Source: Phytophthora quininea
Lineage: Eukaryota > Oomycota > Peronosporomycetes > Peronosporales > Peronosporaceae
Reading direction: 5' to 3'
Assembly (NCBI GenBank): GCA_011947345.1
Contig: JAAVTG010000162.1
Span: 1-64,000, forward strand
Length of the DNA: 64,000 nt
Shown in pieces: positions 10,992-23,128 of this stretch. The notes beneath the pieces are model-generated. The model did not search any database. It was not told the origin of the DNA and saw nothing but the letters and a program-made list of their open reading frames with translations. Every line of letters begins with the position of its first letter. Position 1 is the first letter of the stretch. A program made the position numbers and the translations under genes.

Positions 10992-13439
10992 AGCTAATGC
11001 CGACGTTCTGTCTGTATCGTGATGGTTTTCCAGCAGTATATTGAACCGTGCCTGGACCTGTTAGAAGGCAGAAAGCGAAGTGATTTATTTTGTTGTGGGT
11101 CTGACTTGCCCATGTAGGACACCTGATTCTAGCGTCATCCTAGCACTTCAAGCTGAGTTACCAACAGGACCGACTTGTCAGCAATCTCCTGCTTTGAAAA
11201 CCCCTCCACAGCTTTCACCTTGCTGGTGAGAGCAGTTCAGGCATCCATAAGACTTCCTCGAGCACTTGCAAAATATTGGCCCGCATTGACTTGCCTAAAT
11301 AATACTAGGTCGTCGTTTCTTCCGCTTCGTGTTCTATTTCTAGGTGGTTGGTATTGCGATTGCTGTAGGTGCCTCAGCAGGATCGGTACTCTGCTTCGGC
11401 GGTTTTCGCGTTATTGGCATCTTGGTGGCATGGAGAACAGAAGCGAATGCTTCGAGCAGGACAGAGCAGCTTTTAAAGTCGCTCCAGTAGCGCCACTCAT
11501 GGTTGGTTGGTGCCGATGAAGCACCTAGGAACGGCAGCCATCACCTCCGTTGGTTAATGCCCGCAGACTTATCGCAGAGTGGACTGGGATTTGTGGCGAA
11601 ACCTATCGCTTCGCATCTTGGTCCGTTTCCGCTATACGAACGAGAACTTGGACCAAGATTGACTTCACTTCAAAATCTCTATGTTGCTATGAGACATTTT
11701 GTAGTAATAATGAAATAGACTCCGTTCTTCACATATTGGATAATAAATGTAAAAAGCATACTTAACTCTTAATTGTACATATAGTCTTGGCAATAGGAAC
11801 CATTTCTGTAGATCTAGCCGCTGACTGTCAATAGCCCAATCTCAACCCAATTGATTTTAGTCAGTTGCTGTCCCGCAATTTCCAACCTATCTTGCCCGTA
11901 ACCAGCCCTACTGTTTCTTTTCGGCCAGAACTTTCGTCTTGCACCTTATAGTGCTATCATACTCATCTGTCATGCTGTAATCAAAAAGCTGTGCTAGCAA
12001 CGATTTGCAGATCAGAAGAAGATAAAATGGGACGTACCGACGCCGCCGTGAGAAGAGGAGACTGACATGCGTTCAAACAGACCCTCTCGCCTCAGCCGCG
12101 TAGAAAATCAACTGGAGGGCCGGTTAATGAAGCTCGAGCAAAACCTCCCGGTCGTCTCAGTCCATCAGCAACTACCAGAAGAACGCAAGACGGAGAAGCG
12201 ATACTGGTTTCATAACGCCGCCTCATGTACGATTTTGGTAGGGAACAGCCCAGAGTGGATCAAGTTTTAGCGTCCTACGATCCCCGCCGAGAAGACTGTA
12301 GACGGATACATCACCACTGCTATCCCAGTCGTTCTGAGTGCCGCAAGAGTAGGTGACCTCCCCAGCTATGATGCCTAATGCGCATGCGGCAGCTGCTCCA
12401 GCCGCCCTCTGAGGACCGACGCCACCCAGCAACCACCTTCGATCTCCGATCGGATCCAGAAAGAAATCCCCATAAGAGACCAGTACCGCCGCTCGCGGTG
12501 CACAAATACCAGCAGCTACGCCGCATGAAAGACATGAAGATCAGCAACCACGTCGCCCCCAACGGCCGTCGCAACAAGTACAACTACAAGATACAGCGCG
12601 CCATGATTTTGCATGATTGTGTCACCTTTTCTCCCTATCAACGCAAGGTGTTGAAAGAATTGGTGTCATCGTGCTGAAAGAACTCGAGTCCATGCTTGAT
12701 GAGAGGTAATCGGGGTCCTGTAATAAATTTTGCTCTGGTCCAGATGGATTTCAAACCAAAGTTTAAGTATGAAAAACCAATTACAAGAGAAGTGATATGG
12801 TCGTCATTGTAGTGGCAAGCGCCTCAGTAAATGGTGACCAACGCATCTCTGCTGGCCCTTCTGCAGTCTCCACAACAGCGAGCACGACAGAATGATCTCA
12901 AGACGACGAAAGGACGCGCACTGCGGCAGATGCATGTGCATTAATTAGTAGTTAGTGGAGCTAAAGCCGACAGGTGGCGGTAGAGTCACCACAACCAGGA
13001 ATATATCTTGAGGTCGATGAGTTGCAGCGAGAATCTTTGGTGGTGGCAGATGGCGCTAACAGGCAGAATACCGGCATGGGTATTTGGCAGAGCCTAATAA
13101 GACACAACGAGCTATCCCTTGCAGTATATTAGCTCACCGGTCGGTGCACGCGGTACTCTTGAAGGAGTCCTGACCACGGATCAAGCTTTCAAGCAGTTTC
13201 TGAACGTAAAGCTCGAGTGGTAGTAGCAGTGCAAGCCATATATTAGTTAGCCGATTAGCGCTACTATCGGACACGACCTGTGCTTTGAAAAAATGTATTG
13301 GCTTACACGGCGTGTAAAAACTTTCACTGCAGTGGTCAACTCCATCAAGAACTCGAAATGGAAATACAACATTTTGCACCACCACAGAAACTGCAATGGC
13401 TAATTGCGGCACAATACTGTAATACCCAACTGCAGCCGT
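10992..13439. other. Unassigned AT-richer DNA without recognisable genes
   Basis: Nothing recognised over 2.4 kb. The best frames are 12064-12270 (+) and 12378-12677 (+), the latter with a basic stretch (MKDMKISNHVAPNGRRNKYN), but neither has a motif and both are short. The region precedes the 3' end of the hAT transposase and may hold that element's left terminus, which I could not locate. Confidence 0.35.
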
Positions 13440-15076
13440 CTACCCATCATCTGATCGCACGGACTTCATCGCTTCTGCTTCTGTTTTCGACGTCCAAAAT
13501 GAGCGATTTGTTTTCAGGAACATTATCGCTTCAAACAACGCTGGAGACATGCTGTGCCTGCGCTCTGTCATGACCGTCTTGGCCATACTGAATTGCATCT
13601 CCACTGAAGTCGATGTACCCAACAAGAAGCCTAGGTCCCGGTATTCAGTGACATGCGAAAGCTTCTGCCTTTTGCGCTCGACAAGCTGGTCAAAATAACC
13701 ACGAGACTCTCCCCATAAGATCACTGTGTCCTCTGAGCGGGTGATCAGTTCAAAAGGACGGGCAACAATTTGCTCTCGTACCGAAAGCTCGCACGCCTTT
13801 TGGTTCTGGTTCTTGACCACAGCCGACTCAAAGAGAGCGTTATGCACAATGCTGGCGTCCTGTGCAAGATGGTGGCTCAATTTGAGGAAGTCCTCAAGTA
13901 GCATATCGAATACACCACGAGCCAGCGCAACAGTAGTTCCAGCCTTCTGCAGGCCTACCATGACGAAGTCGAACCTCTCGAGCGTTGGAAGGAAATCTCT
14001 TAGGCTTTCTAAGTCAGCTTTCCTCGGGATCTGCAGGTCATCAACCAGCAGAAGCGAGTCTTCTATTTTGAAAAACCTCTGCACCATTGAGTACGTAGAT
14101 GACCACCTAGTGTCATTTTGCCGAAGCGCGACCAAATCTGTGAACTCGTTCAAAGCTGCAGCAGACTTCAGGTTTGTCGCTTTCTTCGAAAGGCTAGCAA
14201 CCATTTCGATAGCTTTCTCGACGTCAGGGAGCTCCGTCACATAGCGTTTGATCGCAAGGTTCAATTTGTGACAAGCGCACCCTAGCAATGGCACGTCCAG
14301 AAGATTAGCGGTGGCCTTGTTGGTTGCACAATTATCCCCAATTAGCACTACGACGTCGTTGAGCGTTCTCTTGTATCGATCTAGTATGTAGACCAATAGA
14401 TCTCGATGCGAAGCGGCCGTGTAGGACGTCTCATCTAGCGGGGGTAAGAACCCCAACAACACCTCTTGATTGAGTCCGCCGTGCATGAACGTCGCAAACA
14501 CGGCGACATAATGGCGAGACTTATCCTTCCAGCCGTCAGATATAACCGCAAAAGTTTGTGGCAGACGCTCAGCGACCGAACGCTCGATCAACGGGACCAT
14601 GTACTGCATATACGTCTTCAGCGACCGGCTCGAGACATGGTCAGAAGAGTTTGACCCTGTTATCTCCCGTGTTAGGCGGTCGTCGACTTCAGAAAAGGCC
14701 ATATCGCGCATAACAACCCACTGAATCCACTTGTACACAGTCATCTCCCTCTCAGTCACATATTCCTCCACCGTGAAGCCGAGTTGGTTCCCCTGCGCCG
14801 TGGCGACTGCCTCGTACATCTCTTCGTAGTCCTTACCCGATGCAGGAACGAAGGTGGTGGCGTAAGTTGGAGTAGCCGGTGTTGAGCTTTTGAACAGTTT
14901 TTGGGGCAATTGCGGCGTGCGTAGACAACTCCCTTCTCCACCTCGATTTTGTAGTAGTGCTGGATCACTGCGGGAACACGGGACAGGCTGAACTTGGATT
15001 TTGAATGCCATGAAAGACGTGAGCGAGGACAGCAACTGTGGTGTTGACGCGAAAGAAAGTTTGCTCGATACGGCAA
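13440..15076 (-). CDS. hAT-family transposase (near full length, one-base break)
   Basis: The main frame (to the stop at 13440) shows the hAT hallmarks: AVISDGWKDKSRHYVAVFATF and LIGDNCATN (catalytic Asp regions), GCACHKLNLAI, the NDTRWSSTYSMVQRF tryptophan, and a C-terminal dimerisation domain ending SVEMQFSMAKTVMTERRHSM ... FEAIMFLKTN. Upstream, the frame switches near 14905 in an A5 run; the alternative frame supplies a BED-like N-terminus (SLSRVPAVIQHYYKIEVEKG...VVYARRNC) with a start near 15076. One missing A explains the slip. hAT proteins excise and reinsert elements with 8-bp duplications, so this copy or a relative could have mobilised the derivative at 8969. A candidate terminus CAGGGGGATG on the minus strand lies near 15,553; no matching left end was found. 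Confidence 0.82.
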
Positions 15077-17006
15077 AGAGAAAGTGGCTGCCGTTTAGCT
15101 GAAAAGCCAAGCGCCCGCCTCCGGAATAGATGCGAGGATGACAGGACTCTCCCAAAAGTCTCCATACTTAGCCCACGACTCTCCCAAAACTGGATTGGGA
15201 AATGGTAATGAAGCAAAGATCGCAACACTGGAGTGTGCAATTAATGATTGCAGTACTCATTTGCGAGACAGCCGTACATAGCAGTGCAACACTGCGGCAA
15301 ACCGTAGTGATGACATTTCGAATGGCGATGGCGCATAGTGTGGCAACACATACGGCAATGGTCAGTAGCAACTTACAATCGCATCGCAATAAATACATTT
15401 TTTCCAAGCACTGAACACGACCGCTGACCACGATGGGATCGCCGCAGCAGCATGTAGCGGGCATGTAAGCACTATTCACGTCACCACCGAAGACGAACAC
15501 GGACGCACGGGATTACAAACAGCTACTTGTGCACGCAAGTATTGACATCCCCCTGTTGTGTTAGTGGTGCACAACCATCGTTGGCGAGAGTATATTTGGC
15601 TCTTAATTTGTCATGGGACTTCTCCATTTGCAGTTCTTAAGACCATCTGCATGCGTGCCATAAAGAAAGCTTACTATGAATCCAATAGCTTTAAACGAAT
15701 TAGCAATAGAGTGGCAATAAGTAGGGTACTACCGGGTCCAGAACGTTTGAGCAACTTGTATGTGCGTCTTTGGTACATTGACGCAGGCATAGCATACCGG
15801 TACGGAACCCCATGACTATGTTAAACTAGCATGTAATGAGGTTTATGCTTTCTATAAACGTTCTACTTACTTTAAAGCACACGTCAGTTGGGTAGAGAAA
15901 GGTAATACCGTTCACTGGTTTATCGAGCAAAGTACTACTCCGTAAAAATCTCGCTGACTCGTTTGTGTTGGAGCTGGTGACTTTACCAGTGTGGGGCTGG
16001 CAAAAACAGCATAATCAGTAGATTGACCAATACCGATTTTAGCTGCCAAGTATAGCGTTTTTACTGTGAATTAGTCAACAAAATTTGAGCAGATATTCTA
16101 TACAAAAATTGCTGCCAGATGTTGCAAACATTACTTTATCCTCTTTATATCAGCGGACCAGTCCCATTTCAATTGCTATACCAGCCTAGACACAAAGCCA
16201 ATATGATATTAGAATCAGTATACCCTGCTATTTTTATGAGGCTTCCGGCAGATTCTGGTGCCCCTATATTGCACCAAACCTGCACCACTATGTAGCACTA
16301 ATGGCTATCGTCAGGGTTACTGTCATTTGCGATTTTCGACAGTTTCTAGGAAGGATAATATATATTCCCTGAAATCTCGTGTTTTCAACCCACCAACGAC
16401 CAAATCAAAATTCTTGCTTTTCCCATTTTTCAATCATGTTGTAGGATACAACATGTAAAAAATGACTATACTTACTATTTGTATGCCCTTCGAGTAGATA
16501 CATGACTTATTTATGTAAAACGTGACATGGCAGTTTTGGCTCATTCCCTACATGTTGTCATCTCCAACAACAACAACGACTAAATGCTGGAACCTACAGC
16601 ATGAAGTGTTATAAACCGACGAAACAAATGCTGTAGCGATGCACTGTTTATCAAGAAAAATACTGCAACATATCTCTGAACACAACAGGCGAGCAATCGC
16701 GGTAATCGTAACAGATGCATTGACTGTCCACAAAGCTACTGCTCGTCGGTATTGTCGTCACTTGCTGCTCTGGCTGTGTGTTCGTCGCGCTCATCTGCAG
16801 TATCCCCGCTACGTCTGCTGACTCGTCAGATTCTTCAGCATCATTGTACCTTTGGAACGCGCTCCGTTTACGTTAACCAGCACTACCACCGGACTCGCGG
16901 TGCTGAATATCCCGGCCGCATCGAGGGCGGGTCGCTCAGCATCATTCCGCCACTTGTGGTGCCAAATCTGATGGCACGTAAGCGTGTTGTTATTGTAGTG
17001 TCCTGA
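15077..17006. other. Unassigned AT-rich DNA
   Basis: No gene recognised in 1.9 kb. It contains the 5' flank of the hAT transposase gene and, from about 16,430, palindromic TACAACATGT-like strings that recur around the PiggyBac relic (see findings). Confidence 0.3.
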
Positions 17007-18445
17007 TCAAACCCTATTACACAAATACGTTCTGAAGAGGGTGTTAACATTGATTTCTTTGTGGTGGTGGTGGTGATACCTTGCTTTGTCCGAACGACTG
17101 CATCCGGGGCAAAAGTATTCTGCTGCTCGGCATTCACCAACATGACGCTTGCGAATAGAACATACTTTGCACTGACGCTGGCGGCGTTTTCGTTGTCCGT
17201 TCACCGTTTGAAAGTCAGGACTCTCCCGTGGGACGTGTTCGCCTGGCAGTGAGTTCTGCACTACGGGTAATCCATCAACAATGGGCTGCCGCTACAAAAT
17301 CACAATACAACATGTTGTTTTGTGATTTTGTCAGTAGTTGAAGTCACGTTGTATACATACAGCACATTACCTGCGCGAAATCTTCCTCCGTACGCTCCAG
17401 CATTTGTGCTTGGAGTCGATTACGAATTCTGCATGGGAGTCCATTTTCGCTCCGCGCATCTTCTGAGCTTCGCGATATACAACGTATGCATTCACAATTG
17501 CGATGTCCAGTAGCCCTAGGAAAATCGCCTTGTAGTACTTTTTCCATTTCGTTTGATGTCGCAAGGAATAGCGCTGAAGTCGAAGTTGGTCATGCACATC
17601 GACCCCACCCATCCAGCGATGATAATTACGCGTCATGGATGGGCAGGGCACCTTGGCACGTGTATCACCGGGTCTCCATCGCACTAATTCGCATTCAGCT
17701 TTTGCTCGTCTAAGCGTTTTAATGCAGCCGCCTTAGCTGCTTTCCCCTTCTTTTGAGACTCAGACGCGTGATCTTGGCGTGCTTTAGCTGCAGCACTTCG
17801 TCGTGCAGCAACCGCTACCTCTCTGCCTTCTTTGGCCTGCTGTCGACTGGACGTCTTGCGGGGCCCCGCACTCGGTTCAGACTCCGTCGGCATGGCCTTT
17901 TCGAACCTTGAGCCTTGCCCGACGCTTTGATCTTCGTCTTTCTCGGTTGCTGGGTGTTGTCCCTCGCTCTCACCTTAACCCCGGCGGCGTTGACATCAAG
18001 AGGCACCTCCGCCTTATCCTCTAACCGATCTACGTCCTCGCCATCATCTTCTCGACCATCTCCACTAGGCTGCGAATCATCATCATCACCGCTACTCGGC
18101 GCACGAGTTTGGCGTTTACCAGACCCGCATTGATTTTGCAGCAATTGCATGACGGCGCTGCGAGAGAATCTCCTTCTTTTGGCGCTGATATGACGCGTCC
18201 TTATCAGTCGGAGGCGGCACAACTTTGCGCCAATACGAAGGAGCGAATCGGCGGGTCAAAAAGTTGGAATCCTCCATCCAAATAGGCGCGATGCTCCTTC
18301 CGCAGTCGAGGGCGTTCTTCGGCGGGGCATCTTCGAGGCGTTCCAGGAACGTGTTCTTCTCGCTGCAAGTTTCGTGGCGCGGTGGCATGGCAATCGACTG
18401 TCTCCGAAGGCAGTAGATTTTAAAATGGCGTGCGGCGAGCATCAT
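17007..18445 (-). pseudogene. PiggyBac-type transposase relic lacking its catalytic core
   Basis: Three minus-strand frames line up in order. 18445-18116 and 18222-17815 give an N-terminal segment (SYWRKVVPPPTDKDASYQRQ, then an acidic SGDDDDSQPSGD stretch and basic tail). 17684-17367 gives VPCPSMTRNYHRWMGGVDVHD ... KKYYKAIFLGLLDIAIVNAYVVYRE, the C-terminal end of the DDE_Tnp_1_7 domain. 17261-17007 gives the terminal cysteine-rich finger (RRQRQCKVCS...FCPGC). The roughly 300-residue catalytic centre is absent, so this is an internal-deletion relic. PiggyBac elements use TTAA targets; a GGGGGTTAA at 18641-18649 is a candidate right end, but no matching left end was found. Confidence 0.7.
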
Positions 18446-19778
18446 TCGAAAGGGAAGCTGAAATCACGGCATTGTTGTGGGTGTTCTTTACATCGATTTT
18501 GTTCCTTGCCCTGCTTTTTCTGTCGGATTTGCTTTAACTTGGTTTCACTATATTTTGGCTGTTTTCTGAGCCAATCCCTATACAAACGTGTGTTGTACGT
18601 ACAACATGTTGCAATGCTGTAGGATACAACTTTGGTCTTTGGGGGTTAAACTGGCGCTAGAACAATTGCCTGTAACATGCAACATATTTAGACACCGTAC
18701 CCTTAAGTTGTGTGATATGAGACATTGTGTTGTCATACGCATTTTATCTGATGGGGAAGGACTGTAGAATAAGGAATGCTTTGTGGAGGCCACGCGGCAT
18801 ACATGTTCTCGAACTTCTGGGGGCAGGCCTGCTATATATATTTGAAACCTTTCTAATAGACATGAAATTCACAGCATATATTTCACTCTCCTCATAACAA
18901 CGCGAGCATATCTTGTAAGTGTCTGCCATTCGCACTCCAGTGTGTAATTCGAGCTGCCGCTGGCATTGTTCGTTGTTGTGACAGTGAGCTCCCCGGCCGA
19001 GTACAACGGCAGTGGTTTCGCTTGACGCTGACTTGTCTAGGCAATTCGATCTGCAAACCGACATGCCCCCGTTCCTGCTTCTTGATGAAGACTGCCCGCC
19101 GACAAGGTAGCCTCGCCTCGTTCTACCTAGCTCAACGGGCCGCGTGAATTTACCGACGTGTCCCTGGACTTCAACTTCGACTTGGACTAGTTGTTGGTGC
19201 CTCGCCATGATGAACTCATGTCGCTGGACCGTCGGTGCCGAGGGTACCACGGCTGTTTCCGAAATACAGTTTGAACCGCATAACCCCGGCGTTTTTGATA
19301 TCGCAGATGTCGAGTCGGATAACGACTTCAATTGCTGCCGATTAAGACAATGACAGGGAGATGGAGATACCTCCATCTTCGACTACCTTTAGTTCTTCTG
19401 GGGCTACCAAAACGCCTGTGTCTCCATGTGTTGCAGCCGTCGATGCTGCAGCGTCGGCTCGAAGTTTCTGCTTTGGTGCACACATCGCCGCTCCCTCGGG
19501 CACATGTAAGGCATCCTAATACACATCAAGTTAATCGATATGATCCTATGGCACGATGGGGCCCGGACGTGACGTGCGGCTTCCAATACTTCTTGGCTCG
19601 GGATGGCGACACCCCCAACCGCACGCACTTGGTCCTGCGGAAGACGCAGGAGATCTAGCTCTCCTACGTTTGGGAGGATGAATGGGCGAACCATCTTGGC
19701 TTGCGCGCGCACGTCGACGATTGTGTGTGGTGTGTATGTGTGTTATTGTGTGTGTGTGTAGGGGTAGCCTATTTAACG
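18446..19778. other. Unassigned DNA between two transposons
   Basis: No supported gene. A minus-strand frame at 19695-19404 begins MVRPFILPNVGELDLLRLPQ and has a coding-like composition but no recognisable motif; it may be a decayed gene cut by the MULE insertion. Confidence 0.3.
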
Positions 19779-19835
19779 GGTCACCCCACGGTCTGGTCTT
19801 GTATTGGGTCTTGCGACCCATTTCAAGACCAGCCG
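19779..19835 (+). repeat. Left terminal inverted repeat of the MULE, with internal fold-back
   Basis: About 35 bp match the right end in inverse. Inside, CTGGTCTTG pairs with CAAGACCAG 22 bases later (ending about 19833), so the terminus is itself a small hairpin. Confidence 0.75.
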
Positions 19836-20009
19836 AGAAGCGTGCATGGATTTTTCGCAGGTCTCCAATGTGGTCGCACACACAATCGTCCCAAACAAAT
19901 GTTAGTGACATTTGTCGCTAAAAATTTACAAATGTCTACAACTGTTATGGAGACATTTCGGTGCCGTTGCTACTTCTTCCATAGCCTCCTTTCGTTCCTT
20001 TCATTTTAG

Positions 20010-20486
20010 AAAACGCCGCCAGTCAAGAGAAGGAAGAAGTTTACCTGCAAGAAATGTTTTGCAGAGTTTACAACAAAGCGAAATATGCAAGTTCATCAAA
20101 CCCGACGAGTCTGCAAGGAACGCAAAAACCCATTGCTTCGAGTGAAGCGACTACAATTATCGAAGCAAAGGGCCCGGACCAAGGATGCGGAGCGTCATCG
20201 TGCCAAGTACGTGAGGAAGCGAGTCATAGAAACTTGCCCTTTTAGTTTTTTCTCCTCAATAAACTGCGAGCACAAGATGCATCGGCCGTGCTTCAATGCT
20301 CATGTGGCGGCATTCAGAGCTGGGTATCACGAAGACGCAGGGCGCCGAGATGGGCCTGCCCCTGTCCATTTTGCAGGCACTTGTTCGAGATCAAGAGATA
20401 GAAAATACTGTTTTTTAGCAAATACACGTTTACCCTTTTTCGCAAATATATACTATCTTTTCCCTTTTACAGTTGTTACTCTATAA
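20010..20486 (+). CDS. C2H2/C2HC-finger exon carried by the MULE
   Basis: After a good acceptor (TTTTAG at 20004-20009) an open frame reads KTPPVKRRKKFTCKKC, then FAEFTTKRNMQVHQTRRVC and a basic helix (LSKQRARTKDAERHRAKYVR). The spacing CxxC...HxxxxC is a C2HC-type finger of a DNA-binding domain. The frame runs on to 20486, but the last third is AT-rich and may be intron or UTR. The 5' exon was not identified, so the start is unknown. It lies inside the MULE upstream of the transposase on the same strand, so it may be either a second element gene or the 5' part of a longer transposase transcript. No function is claimed beyond DNA binding. Confidence 0.45.
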   Translation, partial: KTPPVKRRKKFTCKKCFAEFTTKRNMQVHQTRRVCKERKNPLLRVKRLQLSKQRARTKDAERHRAKYVRKRVIETCPFSFFSSINCEHKMHRPCFNAHVAAFRAGYHEDAGRRDGPAPVHFAGTCSRSRDRKYCFLANTRLPFFANIYYLFPFTVVTL

Positions 20487-21036
20487 ACTTTTTCCATAAT
20501 CTTGATGATTACACGCAGGAGTTACACAAATCCAATCAGCGGTGCATTCGGTAAGTAGCAAATGTGGTTAGATATGGCAAGCGTAAAAGTACAAGAGTAA
20601 TGCTCAAAAGCTAAGGATATTTGCGCAAAACGATAAAATATTTATTAAAAAGGCGGATAATTTAACGCAGACGGTCGTTGTGTGATAATTGTTTGCTTCT
20701 GACATGGTGGAACGACGCCCACCTCATACAGTTTTGAGCGATTCTCAAGGCGTTTAGCACAAATGTCTGGTACTTTTGCGCATTTCTCCGGTCGTTTTGA
20801 GCTAAAGATAAATCCATGTACCTGGTGGGTCGTTTTGTTCGTCCGTTGCAAAAACAAAGCATGCATCATCTCAAATCCTATCTTGGCGAGCCGTGTGTGT
20901 GTGTGTCTGTCCCTCTTCCCTCCCTGCCCTGATCTGTCATTCTCAAACTTGCTAAGCCTCCACCAACCCACCATCAAGAACACCAGATCACCTCGACCAT
21001 CCATAAGTCAATCTGCTGCCTTCTTCTCTGCCTCTT

Positions 21037-22898
21037 TTGTCCCTCGGTTCCGCGAGGTTAGCTTGGGCGAGGAGGGAGCAACTGCTATTCCCCATCGCGG
21101 CGCAACAAGCAAGGCGGGGAGAAGTTCTCAACGACGATCCGTGGGAGTCAGACTCGTCGTATCACTACGAAAGTGAAAATGATGAGGCTGATTTTAGCCG
21201 AATCAATTCAAGCGACGACGAATTGTCTGGCAGCCAAGTTGGTGCTGTAGACTCAAGCGATGATGGTGCATCCAGCTCTGATGACTCCAGTCAACATGAA
21301 GAAGGGCCCATTGAAGATGTCAGAGACGGGAGAGCCAGTATTTCAGAAGACCAAGACGGTCAGGGGCGTAATCACGATGGAGCCTACTCGACAGTAATTT
21401 CCGCAATGGACACCAGTACACGAGATCAAGGCAGTCATCTAAGAAGATATCGTACCGCTGTAGCATCTGCCGCCGTACTAGATGGCTTGGCAAGATCGAC
21501 TTCAACCTGAGCACTCAGGAGTACTGTAACTTCGTTCCACACTCTTGTCGGGTGGATACCATTCCAGCACGCGATGTGTTGGATATTTCAGACCAAATGA
21601 TTACCAAGGTTGGAACTCTGTCGATCGAAACCCTATCATTCACGGCACAGCGGATTTGGGAGCTTGTACACAACGAGTTCTTTGATGATGGAGACGTCAA
21701 CGTGGTGGTTCGAGGTTTGTCACATGACCAGGTGTTGAGTCGCGTTTACCGAACCCGTAGGACGCATTTCGGTGCAAACGTCCACGGCATGATCGAGATG
21801 CCGAACTTGTGCTACGTCAACGGAAGCAACCTCCATTTCTTTCAATTCCACCACGTGTTCTACGACAATAACGAGCTACACAGGCTGATATGCTGGTCTC
21901 ACCCGCATCTTCTGGAGTTGCTGATGTACCCTGAGTCATCAATCTTCATCGACGGGACGTTTCGATCTGTCCCTAGAGGATTTCAACAGTGTGTCGTGAT
22001 CATGGTTTATGATCCTGCTAGTCGAGTGTATGTCCCGGCAATGTTTGTCCTAAATACTGGGCGAACTGGAGTAATCTACCGCAAAATACTCACGTTGATT
22101 GCCGATGCGACGGACGGACGCCTTCAACCAGCACATGTGGTTTGCGACTTCGAGCAAGCGATGATTGATGCAGTGGCGGGCCAGTTCCCTGAGGCAAGGG
22201 TGATAGGCTGTTTTTTTCATTTCAAGCAAGCCACTAGAAGGCGCATGATTGCTCTTCGGATCGATGCAGCTGTCATCAGTATCGCTATGCAAGTTGGCGT
22301 TCTTGACATGCTAACGGTTATCCCACCAGAGCAAGTGGACCCTCTCGGCATAGACTATGTAGTATCCAAGATGAAAGCTGTGTGCGCTGAAGAGCAGGTT
22401 ATTTACGCTACGACGAAGTGGAACCATTTCTGGCTGTACTTTCGCAAGACTTGGATTCGCCGATTCCCTGTGGAATTGTGGAACGTCCATGGCATGGATT
22501 TGCGAGTGGTTGCCAGGACCAACAATCCCCTCGAGAGGTTCGATAGGGAGATGAACGCCTCCATTGCGGCACCGCACCCTAACCTTCCTGCATTTGTGGG
22601 CGTTATCGACTGTCTTTCGCAACGCTACGTTCAGCTGTTAAGAGATATCTCTAATCGACGCGCAACAGCCCCGGTACGCTATGAGATCGACCTTCCAGTT
22701 CCAGTACAACTCGGAATCACGCGGCGGCGTCGTGTTGCCCGCACATCTAGAAATGCTACTCAAGATACCTCAACTTCGCAAAGTGGCAGAAGTGGACGCA
22801 ACGACCAAGCTGGGAGAGCTCTTCGGTCAGATGATCGCAGCAGCGAACCAATTCGGTCTGCGCGGGCATCTCGTAGGGCTACAGCGACTTCAACATGA
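21037..22898 (+). CDS. MULE transposase with acidic N-terminus and cysteine-rich segment
   Basis: The main frame (from 21552, open upstream to 21372) carries the MULE transposase domain: SSIFIDGTFRSVPRGFQQ (first Asp), AHVVCDFEQAMIDAV (second Asp), IGCFFHFKQATRR, and a C-terminal region with NNPLERFDREMN. Just upstream in the same frame is YRCSICRRTRWLGKIDFNLS...CNFVPHSC, a small cysteine/histidine segment typical of the N-terminal DNA-binding part. The preceding frame (21037-21510) supplies a Ser/Asp-rich acidic N-terminus; the switch between them lies in 21372-21435 and fits one missing base. The C-terminal tail is Arg/Ser-rich. MULE transposases move elements by cut-and-paste using a DDE core. 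Confidence 0.82.
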
Positions 22899-23049
22899 AC
22901 TGTATAGAAACCTGGGATTGGCGAGCAAGTATCGCTTCAACCACATCTTTCGTCACATACATATGACTGCTCATCTTTCTATGCGGGATAACCTCTTATA
23001 ATACATATGACAATTTTATTTTATATAAAACAGACTTTATATATACAAT

Positions 23050-23128
23050 GGGTCCCGCTTCGGTCTGGTCTTGTATTGGGTCTTGTGATTGATCAAGACC
23101 CAGTACAAGACCAGACCGTGGGGTGACC
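23050..23128 (-). repeat. Right terminal inverted repeat of the MULE, nearly perfect 79-bp palindrome
   Basis: The outer arm (23094-23128) is the terminal repeat. The inner arm (about 23050-23085) is an inverted copy of it with a few changes, separated by only 8 bases (tgattgat). The whole end can extrude as a hairpin. Confidence 0.75.

Larger units (their letters stand above)
19779..23128 (+). mobile_element. MULE (Mutator-like) element, 3.35 kb, with fold-back terminal repeats
   Basis: Terminal inverted repeats of about 35 bp, starting GGTCACCCCACGGTCTGG at 19779 and ending with its reverse complement at 23128, differ at one position (TATTGGG versus TACTGGG). They enclose a MULE transposase on the + strand and an upstream finger-protein exon. 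Each terminus also contains an internal inverted copy, so each end can fold on itself. I see no 8-10 bp target duplication: the flanks are tatttaacg on the left and tgctcaata on the right. The transposase frame is intact apart from one slip, so the element is fairly young. Confidence 0.8.

Noticed and set aside
19741..19760. GT-rich microsatellite as a regulatory or Z-DNA element
   Set aside because: Short and imperfect (GTGTGTG run); nothing around it suggests function.
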